From assembly GCA_016711875.1 (NCBI GenBank), contig JADJSD010000001.1, forward strand, positions 1,364,001 to 1,428,000: 64,000 nucleotides of DNA, written 5' to 3'. The notes beneath the pieces were generated by a model. That model saw only the letters and a program-made list of their open reading frames with translations, ran no database searches and had not been told where the DNA came from. The DNA is from Betaproteobacteria bacterium (GTDB taxonomy: Bacteria; Pseudomonadota; Gammaproteobacteria; Burkholderiales; Usitatibacteraceae). The position numbers and the translations under genes are program-made. The number at the start of each line of letters is the position of its first letter. The first letter of the stretch is position 1. Shown one piece after another: positions 8,412 through 16,886 of this stretch.

Positions 8412-9932
8412 ATGCGGGTTGCCCGTCTCTTTCGAATCCTCTCCACGGTCGGCAGGCACGGTCTCGACGAATTCCTGGTCGGGCCGGGCAGCGGCCTTGC
8501 GCGCTTCGGCTTCCGCGTCGCCTTCTTCTGGGCGGATCGCTCAGGCCCGCGCGGCGAGCGGCTTCGCCTCGCGCTGCAGGACCTGGGCCCCATCTTCGTC
8601 AAGTTCGGGCAGCTGCTGTCGATCCGGCCGGACCTCGTGCCGACCGACATCACCGAGGAGCTCTCGAAGCTGCAGGACAGCGTCGAGCCCTTCTCTTCCG
8701 AAGAGGTAGTCGAGACGCTTCGCCGCAGCTACGGCAAGCCGCACACGGAAGTCTTCAAGACCTTCGACCTGACGCCGGTGGCGAGCGCCTCGGTGGCGCA
8801 GGTGCACTTCGCGACGCTGCCGGACGACCGCGAGGTGGCAGTGAAGATCGTGCGCCCGGGCATCGGCGAGACGATCACGAAGGACGTGTCGCTCCTTCGC
8901 GTGCTGGCGGTGCTGGTGGAGCGGTTCCTGCCCGAGGGCGAGCGGCTGCGCCCGCGCGAGGTGGTGGAGGAATTCGAGAAGACCATCCACGACGAGCTGG
9001 ACCTCATCCGCGAGGCCGCGAGCATGAGCGCGGTGCGGCGCAATTTCGAGGGCTCGAAGATCCTCTACGTGCCCGAGCCGCATTGGGATTGGTGCACGCG
9101 CGAGGCGATGGTGATGGAGCGGATCCACGCCATTCCCGTGAACGACCTGGATGCCATCCGCGAGGCGGGGATCGACATCCCGACGCTGGGCAGGAACGGC
9201 GTGGAAGTGTTCTTCACGCAGGTGTTCCGTGACGGCTTCTTCCACGCGGACATGCACCCGGGCAACATCTTCGTCGCGTACGACGGGCGCTATTGCGGCA
9301 TCGACTACGGGATCATGGGGACGCTGTCGGACGCGGACAAGAACTACCTCGCGCTCAACTTCATCGCCTTCTTCCGGCGCGACTACCGGGCGGTGGCGCA
9401 GGCGCACCTGGATGCCGGGTGGATCCCGCCCGATACGCGCGTCGATGATTTCGAGGGCGCCATCCGCGCGGTGTGCGAGCCGATCTTCGACAAGCCGCTG
9501 CGCGAGATCTACTTCGGGCGGGTGCTGATGCGCCTGTTCGAGGTGTCGCGGCGCTACCGGATGGACGTGCAGCCGCAGCTGGTCCTTCTCTACAAGACGT
9601 TGCTGCAGGTGGAGGGGCTGGGACGGCACCTCGATCCGGACCTCGACCTGCGCCGTACCGCCCAGCCCATCCTCGAGAAGTGGATGAACGAGCAGGTGGG
9701 GCCGCGGGCACTCTGGAGGCAGATCTCCCGCGAGGCGCCCACGTGGGCCAAGACGCTGCCGCAGATCCCGCGCCTGATCCACAAAGTTCTGGCCGACGAC
9801 GCCCCGGGCCGGCTCGAGAAAGCCATCCGCGAGCTGGAGCGGGCGCAGCGGAGCCAGTCGCGCATCCTCCTCGCCATCGCCGTCATCCTGGCGGCCATGG
9901 CACTCGCCGCCGCCCTCCGTACCTTCCTTTAG
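8412..9932 (+). CDS. ubiB: UbiB family ubiquinone biosynthesis kinase-like protein
   Basis: 506 residues, close to the E. coli UbiB length. It carries the family's KxGQ signature (IFVKFGQLLSIRPDLVP, about residue 63), the Ala-rich loop VASASVAQVH (about 121), the nucleotide lysine in VAVKIVRPG, HADMHPGNIF and GIDYGIMG in place of the protein kinase DFG. A membrane anchor closes the protein (ILLAIAVILAAMALAAALRT). UbiB proteins are atypical ADCK-type kinases/ATPases needed for ubiquinone biosynthesis at the inner membrane. Here the gene is not next to ubiE or ubiJ as it often is; it stands alone after the pectin genes. Its stop codon touches the first unit of a 13-bp tandem repeat. Confidence 0.9.
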   Translation: MRVARLFRILSTVGRHGLDEFLVGPGSGLARFGFRVAFFWADRSGPRGERLRLALQDLGPIFVKFGQLLSIRPDLVPTDITEELSKLQDSVEPFSSEEVVETLRRSYGKPHTEVFKTFDLTPVASASVAQVHFATLPDDREVAVKIVRPGIGETITKDVSLLRVLAVLVERFLPEGERLRPREVVEEFEKTIHDELDLIREAASMSAVRRNFEGSKILYVPEPHWDWCTREAMVMERIHAIPVNDLDAIREAGIDIPTLGRNGVEVFFTQVFRDGFFHADMHPGNIFVAYDGRYCGIDYGIMGTLSDADKNYLALNFIAFFRRDYRAVAQAHLDAGWIPPDTRVDDFEGAIRAVCEPIFDKPLREIYFGRVLMRLFEVSRRYRMDVQPQLVLLYKTLLQVEGLGRHLDPDLDLRRTAQPILEKWMNEQVGPRALWRQISREAPTWAKTLPQIPRLIHKVLADDAPGRLEKAIRELERAQRSQSRILLAIAVILAAMALAAALRTFL

Positions 9933-9983
9933 CCTCCTGAAGGGGCCTCCTGAAGGGGCCTCCTGAAGGGGCCTCCTGAAGGG
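9932..9983. repeat. Four 13-bp direct repeats after ubiB
   Basis: The unit GCCTCCTGAAGGG occurs four times head to tail without mismatch, beginning at the last base of the ubiB stop codon. The core CCTGAAGG is itself the start of the large inverted repeat that follows, so the tandem copies probably arose by slippage at its left end. Confidence 0.9.
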
Positions 9984-10085
9984 GACGCACACCTTCACCG
10001 CTCCTGAAGGGGACGGACTCCTTTCGCGGGACCGGCAATGTGTCCGTCCCCTTCACCCGTGCTGAAGGTGTGCGTCCCCTTCAGG
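9975..10085. repeat. Nested perfect inverted repeats in the gap after ubiB
   Basis: The outer arms at 9975-9997 and 10063-10085 are perfect 23-bp reverse complements. Inside them a second pair of 14-bp arms lies at 10005-10018 and 10042-10055 (TGAAGGGGACGGAC and its complement). The arms share TGAAGG...CCTTCA with the palindromes at 20378-20428 and 37169-37219, so this is a larger member of the same repeat family. No coding potential is evident in the remainder of the gap (10086-10254). Confidence 0.85.
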
Positions 10086-10254
10086 AACCTTCAGGAACTT
10101 CAGGGGAATGCGGAATTTTCGGCACTTTCGGGCGCGAATACCCTGCGTGACGAGGCCAAGCCGCGCGCGGCACACTGGCTTGGCGTCCCGGTTGCGGGCC
10201 TTCCAGGTGGCCCTCGAGGTCCGGCGGCGCTGTGTGGTGGCAGGTAGAAGGTGG

Positions 10255-10289
10255 CGGGGACGTGTCGGGGGACACGTCCCCGTTTTTTT
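10255..10289 (+). terminator. Strong rho-independent terminator without an obvious upstream gene
   Basis: A 12-bp perfect stem (CGGGGACGTGTC and its complement, 10255-10266 and 10271-10282) with loop GGGG is followed by seven T. It is oriented for plus-strand transcription but lies 320 bases after ubiB, so it ends either a long ubiB 3' UTR carrying the nested repeats or an unannotated short transcript. Confidence 0.7.
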
Positions 10290-10298
10290 CGTCCGCCG

Positions 10299-11120
10299 CT
10301 AGGAAGCGGGCGTCCTGTCGGTGAGTTCCTTGCGCAGGGCGCGCAATTTCGCCTTCACGACAGCCGCGTTCTCCGGCCCGATCCGCAGGAGGATCTTCCG
10401 GCCGGCCGACTCCGATTCCAGCGCCGGGTCCGCGAACTCGGGCAACACGCGCCGCACCACGAGCTTCACCGGCCCCTGCACGACCGGCGCCTCCAGCAGG
10501 TGGTCGATCACCTGCACCAGCCGGTCATTGAAGTAGCCGTCCGGATAGCCGAGTTCCACGTACGCCTGCTGGAAGAGCGGATAGAAGTGCACGTAGGCGG
10601 CCACGACCCGCTTCACGTCGACCGCCTCGACGAACTTCACCCAGGCCGAATACCGGGCCGCATTGCCCGGCGAGAGCGTGAGGCCCTCCTCCTTCCCCTC
10701 CGTGACGAGCAGGCCACCCACCGGCGCGACGGGACTCAGGCGCTGGGCATAGCTGCGCCGCGGCAGGTTGTCGACCGTCGCCACGATCCGGCGCACGAGC
10801 GATTCCGGCCGGAAGAACTGCGCGAAAGCCTTGGCGCCGAACACGCCTGAAAACGATTGCGCCAGCGCGGCATCGCTCGCATCCAGCGCGGGCAGCGGCT
10901 TGGGCGGCTCCGACGCATCGGGCGCGGGCACCGGATAGTGCGGCGGCTTGGCCGGTTCGGGCGCGGGCGGCGCGGCGGTGACCACGGTTGGCACGGGAGC
11001 CGCCTCGGGAACCGGCCAGAAATACCAGGCGGCGCCGGCGATCGCGACGATCGCCACGGTGACGCCCAGCGCGACTCGTGGAGGGCTCGCGCCCTCCGGC
11101 CTCATGCGATCCGGTTCCAT
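10299..11120 (-). CDS. DUF3014 membrane-anchored protein
   Basis: 273 residues with GGAGG 5 bases before ATG. One N-terminal transmembrane segment (about residues 17-34, VALGVTVAIVAIAGAAWYFW) is followed by a Pro/Ala-rich linker. The conserved domain has FSGVFGAKAFAQFFRPESLVRRIVATVDN, YVHFYPLFQQAYVELGYPDGYFNDR and VIDHLLEAP. I recognise this pattern as DUF3014, a family of unknown function common in beta- and gammaproteobacteria. The topology predicts a periplasmic domain tethered to the inner membrane. It is transcribed towards the terminator at 10255. Its neighbour, the metallo-hydrolase, lies 81 bases upstream on the same strand. No function can be assigned. Confidence 0.8.
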   Translation of the reverse strand: MEPDRMRPEGASPPRVALGVTVAIVAIAGAAWYFWPVPEAAPVPTVVTAAPPAPEPAKPPHYPVPAPDASEPPKPLPALDASDAALAQSFSGVFGAKAFAQFFRPESLVRRIVATVDNLPRRSYAQRLSPVAPVGGLLVTEGKEEGLTLSPGNAARYSAWVKFVEAVDVKRVVAAYVHFYPLFQQAYVELGYPDGYFNDRLVQVIDHLLEAPVVQGPVKLVVRRVLPEFADPALESESAGRKILLRIGPENAAVVKAKLRALRKELTDRTPAS

Positions 11121-11201
11121 GGAACCTCCGCGCTCGGGATCAATCCCGTGGGATCGCGCCGAGGCACGCTTGGTTCCCCGCCAAGCCCAAAGCCAAATCG
11201 C

Positions 11202-12299
11202 TCAGCGAAGTTTCTGCGTCATCGCCCCTGCATCGCCCCGCGCCTGGCGAATGGCCCGCTCCAGCGAAGGCGCCGTGACGAAGGCGTCGAACGCCCGCTC
11301 CCGCTTCGCATCGCCCTGCGCGAATCGCTTCTTCCATTCGCCCAGGTCGATGGCCTTCTTCGCCTCGGCCGGCGGCAGGTCGGTCGCGGCGGCTTGCTTC
11401 GCCTCGTCGCGGATGAAGGCGAGCAAATCCCGCACCTGCCGCAGGTAACCGCGATCGCGTTGCGGCGCGCCATGCGACAGGAACAGCGTGTCGGCCGCGA
11501 GGGCGTCCAGCTTCGCGAGCGTCGCCGGCCACTCGGCGTGATACGAACCAAACATGAACGGCACCGGCCAGACGAGCAGGTCCCCCGTCGCGACGATGCG
11601 CTCCTTCGGCAGGAACACCACCGCGTCGCCGCGCGTGTTGCCGAGCCCCAGCCAGAGGATCTCGATCGTGCGTTCCCCGCGCCGCAATACCAACCGATCG
11701 CGGAAGGTCACGTCCGGAGGGACCTTCCGCACCTGCCGCAGGTCCGGCAGCACCGCGCGGTACATGGCGACCACCTCCGCGAGCCGCTGCCGCCGATCGG
11801 GCGCGAGGGGCTTCCCGTCGCCGTCCACGCCGCTCTCGATGTACTTCGCGTAAGTGTCGGTCGTCCGCTCGTTGGCCTGCAGGTTGGCCTCCCGGTTCGC
11901 GAACACCTGCTCGAGGATGTCGGTGCGCGTGTCCTCGTGGGAGATGAACTCCACGCCCGGCCACAGCTCGCGGTAGACGCCATTGCCGCCCACGTGGTCG
12001 TTGTGCCAGTGGGTGTTCACCACGAAGCGTACGGGCTTCGAGGTGAGGCGTTTCAGTTCCTTCGCCATGATCCGCGCGCTCGAGGGCAGCAGCCCCGAAT
12101 CGACCACCACCACGTCTTCCTCGTTCACGATGAAAAGCGCGTTGCCCTCGATGGGATCGGCGAGCGGGTCGCGCCACACGAATCCGTGCACGCCCTCGGC
12201 GAGGGTGACGACGTCCCAGGCTTTCGGCGCGTAGTCCGCGCGCGCGGCGATCGCGAGGGTGGCGAGGGCCAGGGCGGCCAGCCGGTTCAGGGTTCGCAT
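11202..12299 (-). CDS. Secreted metallo-beta-lactamase-fold hydrolase
   Basis: 365 residues from the ATG at 12299, which has GGAG 8 bases upstream and opens a signal peptide (MRTLNRLAALALATLAIAARA). An in-frame ATG 39 bases earlier would bury that signal, so I rejected it. The zinc motif HWHNDHVGG (about residue 96) and the later Asp in VATGDLLVWP mark the MBL fold, and a final His appears in LSHGAP. The family spans lactonases, glyoxalase II-like enzymes, subclass B3-like enzymes and others. Extra helices around residues 125-190 (EANLQANERTTDTYAKYIESG) suggest a quinoprotein-relay or lactonase-like MBL rather than a beta-lactamase. The substrate is unknown. Confidence 0.8.
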   Translation of the reverse strand: MRTLNRLAALALATLAIAARADYAPKAWDVVTLAEGVHGFVWRDPLADPIEGNALFIVNEEDVVVVDSGLLPSSARIMAKELKRLTSKPVRFVVNTHWHNDHVGGNGVYRELWPGVEFISHEDTRTDILEQVFANREANLQANERTTDTYAKYIESGVDGDGKPLAPDRRQRLAEVVAMYRAVLPDLRQVRKVPPDVTFRDRLVLRRGERTIEILWLGLGNTRGDAVVFLPKERIVATGDLLVWPVPFMFGSYHAEWPATLAKLDALAADTLFLSHGAPQRDRGYLRQVRDLLAFIRDEAKQAAATDLPPAEAKKAIDLGEWKKRFAQGDAKRERAFDAFVTAPSLERAIRQARGDAGAMTQKLR

Positions 12300-12389
12300 G
12301 GCGATGCTCCACGGAAATGCGTGCCGCCGTGATAGCACGCACCCCGACGGCGAACCGTCACCGTGTGTTGCGGCGCCTTCGCCCGGGAT

Positions 12390-13442
12390 CTACTTGAGCA
12401 GCGCCTCGAGGATGTCGCGCTTCTCGACGCAGCGCGGATCGTCCCAGCAGGTGCGATAGGTGTAGTCCGGCTGGCCGTCCTTCAGGATGCGGATCGACCA
12501 CGGGCGCTTCAGCACCTGCGTGTGCACATAGCTCGCGAACGATTCCGCGAAATCGTCGCCGAACGACGTGGCCCCGTAAAGCGTCGGGTAGTTCGTCGCG
12601 TCGAGCGCCTTGTAGGCAGGCGTCATCTGCTTCGCGTCGAGCTTGGCCCCCAGGTAGTAGACGACGGACTTGCGTAGCGCAAAGGACGCGTCGAACTTCG
12701 ATGCGTAGGTGTTCTTCTGCCGGTCCGAGGTCCAGGAAAGGTCGAAGAAGGGCCACTTCGCGCCGGCGGGAAGATCCCTGGGCGAGAGGTCCCACATCGG
12801 ATGCAGCGTGCGCGTGGCGGCCACCACGTGCCCGAACTCGTGCAGCAGGATGTAGCGGATGGCGCTGCGACGCGTGTCCTCGGCCGGCTCCTCGATCTTC
12901 GCCTCCAGCGTCCAGCCGCCGCCTGGCTTGAACGGCGTGTTCTCCTTCCAGGTCGCCCACCCGTTGGCCCGGTGGTGCTCGAGCACCTTCGCGTCCAGCA
13001 CGATGTACGCCGCCTTGGGTGCCGCGCCGGGCTTTTCCCGGACGGCGTCGGTGAAGCCGGTGCCGCCCAGGTCCTCGACGAAGTAGACGCCGGCGAAGGT
13101 GGGACCCGCCACCTTGCGCAGGACTGGCAGCAGGTCCGCCAGCGCCCCGCGCGCATCGGCGAGGAATTCGGGCGAAAGCTTCGCCACGCGAGGCTTCTCG
13201 GGGAAACCGTTCACCGCGTTGTCGATCTCGAGGTAGTCCACCAGCTCCTGCGGCGCCGGGCCGATGCGCTCCGCCACGGGATCGGCGAGCCGCTTCGCCC
13301 AGAAGTCGAGCGTGCGGACCGGACTCTTCATCGCGGCCTTCAGGAGGCAGGCGCGGTCCTTCGCGGCGCAGGGCAGCTTGGCCGAGGCCGGCCATGCCGC
13401 GGCCAGCATCAATGCCGCGAGGGCGAAAGGGGCGACTCTCAT
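12390..13442 (-). CDS. Secreted HExxH putative zinc metallopeptidase
   Basis: 350 residues starting with a signal peptide (MRVAPFALAALMLAAAWPASA). A zincin motif LLHEFGHVVAA lies at about residue 199, preceded by a beta-strand-like RSAIRYIL. Four Cys are placed as two likely disulfides (PCAAKDRAC near the N-terminus, TCWDDPRC near the C-terminus), fitting an exported protein. The ATG overlaps the stop of the upstream nuclease gene by 4 bases (ATGA), so the two are translationally coupled. I do not recognise the family beyond the motif. A downstream Glu in DDFAESFASYVH could be the third zinc ligand, as in gluzincins. Confidence 0.7.
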   Translation of the reverse strand: MRVAPFALAALMLAAAWPASAKLPCAAKDRACLLKAAMKSPVRTLDFWAKRLADPVAERIGPAPQELVDYLEIDNAVNGFPEKPRVAKLSPEFLADARGALADLLPVLRKVAGPTFAGVYFVEDLGGTGFTDAVREKPGAAPKAAYIVLDAKVLEHHRANGWATWKENTPFKPGGGWTLEAKIEEPAEDTRRSAIRYILLHEFGHVVAATRTLHPMWDLSPRDLPAGAKWPFFDLSWTSDRQKNTYASKFDASFALRKSVVYYLGAKLDAKQMTPAYKALDATNYPTLYGATSFGDDFAESFASYVHTQVLKRPWSIRILKDGQPDYTYRTCWDDPRCVEKRDILEALLK

Positions 13443-14290
13443 CGGTCGTCCAGTTCGAGCAGCACCGGCTGGTGGTCCGAGAGCTTCGTATCGGTATCCA
13501 CGCGCACGCTGCGCACGCGGGAGGCGAGATCCTCGCTCACGAAGATGAAGTCGCAGCAAATCGGGCGCTTGGCCCAGCGCAGGTCGAACACGCAGAAGGT
13601 CGGGTCGTGCGCGTCGCGGCCGCGCACGAGTTTCCACGCATCGACGTAGCTGGGCCCCCCCGATGCGAGCGGCTCCTGGATCGCGTCGTAGGACGGATTG
13701 TCCGGCGGGAAGTTGAAATCCGCCGTTAGGATCGCCGAGACCGTCTGCGCCGTGCGGTCGAAGGGGCTGCCTTCGTCCGTGGGGTGCCCCGGCAGGTGCG
13801 CGCGGGCGCAGGCCTCGTCGTGCAGGTCGCGAAGGTGGTTCGCCTGGGCGGAGCGCATCACGTCCGAGTAGTACTCCAGGTGCGTGGTGGTGATGCGCAC
13901 CGGGCCGAGCGCGCACTTCACCGTGGCCTCGATCGCCACGCGCGGCATCGATTCCCTGCCCGGGTCCGCGGGCCAGGGCAGCGCATGGCGGCGCACGCAG
14001 ACGAGCGGCAGGCGCGTGAAGATGACGTTGCCGAAGCGGCGGTGGCGGCCGGGGCCGGGGACCTCCACGCCGTAGCCGGGCAGCATCGTAAAGCCCGGCA
14101 GCAACGCGGCGAGCTGCGCGAACTGGTCCGCGTCGTCGTTGCCCGCGAGGCCGGGGAAGTTGTCCGCCACCTCCTGCAGGTTGATGACGTCGAAGTCGGC
14201 CATCGCGCGGGCATGGGCCACGATGCGCGCGAGGTCGACCTTGCCGTCGAGCCCGCGCCCCCACTGGATGTTCCAGGTGATGAGCTTCAT
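13439..14290 (-). CDS. Endonuclease/exonuclease/phosphatase (EEP) family protein
   Basis: 283 residues, complete. All signature blocks of the EEP fold are visible in order: LITWNIQWG (residues 3-11), INLQEVADN (metal-binding Glu, about 40), TTHLEYYS (catalytic His, about 160), ILTADFNFPP (Asp/Asn, about 210) and the terminal KLSDHQPVLLEL (His/Asp). No signal peptide is visible, so it is probably cytoplasmic, unlike its coupled downstream neighbour. EEP proteins include DNA repair nucleases, sphingomyelinases and phosphatases; nothing in the sequence selects among them. It is divergent from the class D beta-lactamase gene, with 81 bases between start codons. Confidence 0.82.
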   Translation of the reverse strand: MKLITWNIQWGRGLDGKVDLARIVAHARAMADFDVINLQEVADNFPGLAGNDDADQFAQLAALLPGFTMLPGYGVEVPGPGRHRRFGNVIFTRLPLVCVRRHALPWPADPGRESMPRVAIEATVKCALGPVRITTTHLEYYSDVMRSAQANHLRDLHDEACARAHLPGHPTDEGSPFDRTAQTVSAILTADFNFPPDNPSYDAIQEPLASGGPSYVDAWKLVRGRDAHDPTFCVFDLRWAKRPICCDFIFVSEDLASRVRSVRVDTDTKLSDHQPVLLELDDR

Positions 14291-14371
14291 CCCCGGATTG
14301 TCGCCGGCCCGCCCGGATTTCGCCAGAATCGCCCGCTAGCGTTCGGGTACGCCCACTCCCGAAAGCCCGCC

Positions 14372-15190
14372 ATGAAGCGTTTCGCCCCCACCCTCGCGAT
14401 GATGCTCGCCTCGATCAACGCCCAGCCCGCGCCGACCGAGGGCGTCCCTCGATGGGAACGCCACTTCGCGTTCCAGGGCGTCACCGGCACCTTCGTGCTC
14501 GACGAGCCCGGGGCCGAACGCCTGCGGGCCTTCAATGAGGTGCGGGCGTCGGAACGGTTCCTGCCCGCCTCCACCTTCAAGATCGCCCACGCGCTGATCG
14601 GCCTGGAGACGGGCGCGGTCGCGGACGAGCACGAGGTCTTCCAGTGGGACGGCAAGCCCAAGCGCTTCGACGCGTGGGAGCGTGACCACACGCTTTCCAC
14701 CGCGATGCGCGACAGCGCGGCGTGGGTTTTCCAGGCGATCGCGCGCCGCGTGGGCAAGCCCGCCATGGGCGAGTGGCTCGACCGGCTGGACTACGGCAAT
14801 CGCGACATGACCGGTGGCATCGACCAGTTCTGGCTGCAGGGCGGGCTTCGCATCAGCGCACAGGAGCAGGTGCGGTTCCTGCGAAAGCTGGTGGAGGGGC
14901 GCCTTCCCGTCACCGCGAGATCGCGCCGCATCGTGCGCGAGATGCTGGTCGCGGAGCGGTGCGGCGACGCGGTGATCCGCGCGAAGACGGGCACGGCGAT
15001 GGCGGGCAAGGAAGGCATCGCCTGGTGGGTGGGCTGGGTGGAGCGGCGCGGCGAGCCGGTCGCGTACTTCGCCCTCAACTACCGCACGTTGGAGGAGACG
15101 CCCCGCAAGGCACGCTTCGAGATCGGCCGCGCCATCCTCGAGGAGGCGGGCGTCATCCCGAAGGCGCGCGAGGTGTGCAAGGCCGCGTGA
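14372..15190 (+). CDS. Class D (OXA-type) serine beta-lactamase
   Basis: 272 residues with a short N-terminal signal (MKRFAPTLAMMLASINAQPA). The class D motifs are ASTFKIAHAL (SxxK with nucleophile Ser and carbamylatable Lys, about residue 67), YGN in LDYGNRDMTGG followed by FWLQGGLRISAQEQ, and RAKTGTA (KTG). WWVGWVER follows. The SxV motif is SAA here (DSAAWVFQ), so its conserved Val is replaced by Ala. No mobile element or integron sequence flanks it and its composition matches the window, so it looks like a resident chromosomal gene, not an acquired resistance gene. Activity against any drug cannot be read from sequence. Confidence 0.88.
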   Translation: MKRFAPTLAMMLASINAQPAPTEGVPRWERHFAFQGVTGTFVLDEPGAERLRAFNEVRASERFLPASTFKIAHALIGLETGAVADEHEVFQWDGKPKRFDAWERDHTLSTAMRDSAAWVFQAIARRVGKPAMGEWLDRLDYGNRDMTGGIDQFWLQGGLRISAQEQVRFLRKLVEGRLPVTARSRRIVREMLVAERCGDAVIRAKTGTAMAGKEGIAWWVGWVERRGEPVAYFALNYRTLEETPRKARFEIGRAILEEAGVIPKAREVCKAA

Positions 15191-15197
15191 GGCGCGG

Positions 15198-15959
15198 CTA
15201 GAAGAGCAGCTTGCGGATGCGCTTGGTCACCGGGACGTTGCCCACGACGTAGTTGAGCGTCGCGAACGCCTCGTTGCCAGGCGTCTGCTCGAACTCGATC
15301 GTCGCCGTGCCCAGGGGCTGGATTGCGACCTGGCGCGGGTCGAAGACGGGTTCGGTGAAGCCCGGGCCCGAGCTCGCGAATAGCTTGCCCTCCCAGCGCG
15401 TCGCGCTCTTCCACTGGCCCTCCTGGAACGTGAACCAGACGGGCGCGCCGTTCACGGCGTAGACGAAGAGCTGCGCGAAGAGCACGTCGGTCGGCGATTG
15501 CTGGATGGAAAGCCCCCAGCCCAGTTCGGTTTGCGTGACCCAGTTGCCCGACCAGTCGTTGTTGGGCTTCTTGGGCGGCGGGAAAACGGCGATGACGGGG
15601 CGGCCGGTGACGTTGAAGTCGATGTTGCCGCCTTCCAGGCGCACCAGGAGGTCCCCGCCCACGATCTGAAAGACCTCGACGCGCCCCGGGCCGGCGGGCA
15701 GCGCTCCCAGGCGCACGTCGATCACCTTGAGGGGGCCGGGGACGAGGCACGGGTTCACCGCGATGAACACGCGGAAGACGCCTTGGCTCGCGGAGACGCT
15801 GATCCGGTCCTGGTCGTAGACGCAGGAGTCGACGGTCATGCGCAGCACGAGGGGATCGAAGGTCTGCGGCTGGGCGGGGACGAGGGCGAAGGTCTGGGCG
15901 GAAACGGCGGCCGAACCGGCAAGGATGGCAAGACCGGCAGCCAAGGCTTTGAATTTCAT
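15198..15959 (-). CDS. Secreted protein with a GWG-type beta domain
   Basis: 253 residues from ATG 15959, which has GGAG upstream and opens a signal peptide (MKFKALAAGLAILAGSAAVSAQ). The first half contains two Cys (DSCVYDQ and NPCLVPG), probably a disulfide in a beta-sandwich. The second half (about residues 118-253) has SGNWVTQTELGWGLSI, FAQLFVYAVNGAPVWFTF and a terminal VTKRIRKLLF. This aligns by eye with the two WWNPAESGWG domains of the protein encoded at 46000. The function of this domain is unknown to me. The gene is preceded by the palindrome at 15985-16001. It ends 8 bases from the convergent beta-lactamase gene. Confidence 0.72.
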   Translation of the reverse strand: MKFKALAAGLAILAGSAAVSAQTFALVPAQPQTFDPLVLRMTVDSCVYDQDRISVSASQGVFRVFIAVNPCLVPGPLKVIDVRLGALPAGPGRVEVFQIVGGDLLVRLEGGNIDFNVTGRPVIAVFPPPKKPNNDWSGNWVTQTELGWGLSIQQSPTDVLFAQLFVYAVNGAPVWFTFQEGQWKSATRWEGKLFASSGPGFTEPVFDPRQVAIQPLGTATIEFEQTPGNEAFATLNYVVGNVPVTKRIRKLLF

Positions 15960-15984
15960 GGAAAACTCCGGCGGTATTGATAGC

Positions 15985-16001
15985 GTGGGAAATTGTCCCA
16001 C
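15985..16001. promoter_or_regulatory. Palindrome of the GYGGGA-TCCCRC family (site 1)
   Basis: GTGGGAAATTGTCCCAC, with symmetry extending outward as TAG-C and A-CTA on either side. It is centred 34 bases upstream of the start codon at 15959. It matches the sites at 22079, 26168, 28892 and 45848. Confidence 0.6.
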
Positions 16002-16058
16002 ACTATTTCGCCGGTGTCGTTACCGTTCGTTCCCGGGAATGCGCGTTTCGTCGCAGCC

Positions 16059-16886
16059 CTACCGGATTCCCGCCCGCATGAACGACTGCACGAACTGCCG
16101 CTGGAAGAGGAGGAACCCCACGAGCAGCGGGCCGCTCGTCATGAGCGTGGCGGCGGTGATGATGGACCAGTCGATGCCCTGGTCGCCCGAGGAGAACACC
16201 TGCAGGCCCACCGTGACCGGGCGTGAAGTGACGGAGTTGGTCACGATGAGCGGCCAAAGAAAGTTGTTCCAGTGATAGCTCACCGACACGAGGCCGTAGG
16301 CGAGGTACACGGGCTTGGCGAGCGGCACGTACACCTTGAGGAGGATCGCCACGGGCCCCGCGCCTTCCACGCGCGCGGCTTCGTCGAGCTCGCGCGGAAC
16401 GGTCTTGAACGTCTGGCGCAGCAGGAAGATGCCGAAGGCGCTCGCGACGTAGGGCAGGCCGATGGCGGGGATCGAGTCGAGCAGCCCCAGGCGCGACATC
16501 GTGCGGTAGTTCTCCACGATGAGCACGTCCGGCATGATCATGAGCTGCACCAGGACGAGGATGAACGCGATGTCCTTGCCCGGGAACTCGAAGCGCGCGA
16601 AGGCGTAGGCGGCGAGGGTGCCCAGGACGAGCTGCGCCGCGAGCACCATCGTGACGAGCGCGAAGCTGTTGGCGAAGTAGCGCGCGAAGGGCGCCGCGTC
16701 CCAGGCCCGCACGAAGTTCTCCAGCGTGAGGGGCGCCGTGAGGACGAACTTCGCCGAGTACTCCGACGGATGGAACGCCGTCCACACCGCGTAGGCGAGC
16801 GGGAGGATCCACAGGAACCCCAGCAGCCAGGCCGCGCCGGTCTCGAGCGCGCGCGAGAAGCCCGTCGGCTCGTACAGGCGGCTCAC
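16059..16886 (-). CDS. CUT1 sugar ABC transporter permease (UgpE/MalG type)
   Basis: 275 residues from GTG 16886, which overlaps the stop of the upstream permease gene by 4 bases (GTGA). Six membrane segments are apparent, and the cytoplasmic coupling loop EAARVEGAGPVAILLKVYVPLAKP carries the EAA motif of binding-protein-dependent permeases. The sequence pattern FARFEFPGKD, LIVENYRTMSRLGLLDS and NNFLWPLIV resembles UgpE/MalG proteins. It forms the inner-membrane channel with the gene at 16883. The substrate is probably a sugar or polyol. It is the last gene of the transporter operon on this strand. Confidence 0.88.
   Translation of the reverse strand: MSRLYEPTGFSRALETGAAWLLGFLWILPLAYAVWTAFHPSEYSAKFVLTAPLTLENFVRAWDAAPFARYFANSFALVTMVLAAQLVLGTLAAYAFARFEFPGKDIAFILVLVQLMIMPDVLIVENYRTMSRLGLLDSIPAIGLPYVASAFGIFLLRQTFKTVPRELDEAARVEGAGPVAILLKVYVPLAKPVYLAYGLVSVSYHWNNFLWPLIVTNSVTSRPVTVGLQVFSSGDQGIDWSIITAATLMTSGPLLVGFLLFQRQFVQSFMRAGIR

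Noticed and set aside
10108..10302. 64-residue Arg-rich open frame in the gap after ubiB
   Set aside because: It runs through the terminator stem, has no family resemblance and a composition expected by chance.
11202..12299. Metallo-beta-lactamase (antibiotic hydrolysing)
   Set aside because: Only the general MBL fold motif is present; the helical insertion and remaining sequence do not match true class B enzymes that I recognise.
14372..15190. Acquired antibiotic-resistance cassette
   Set aside because: No integrase, attC site, insertion sequence or compositional break flanks the beta-lactamase gene.
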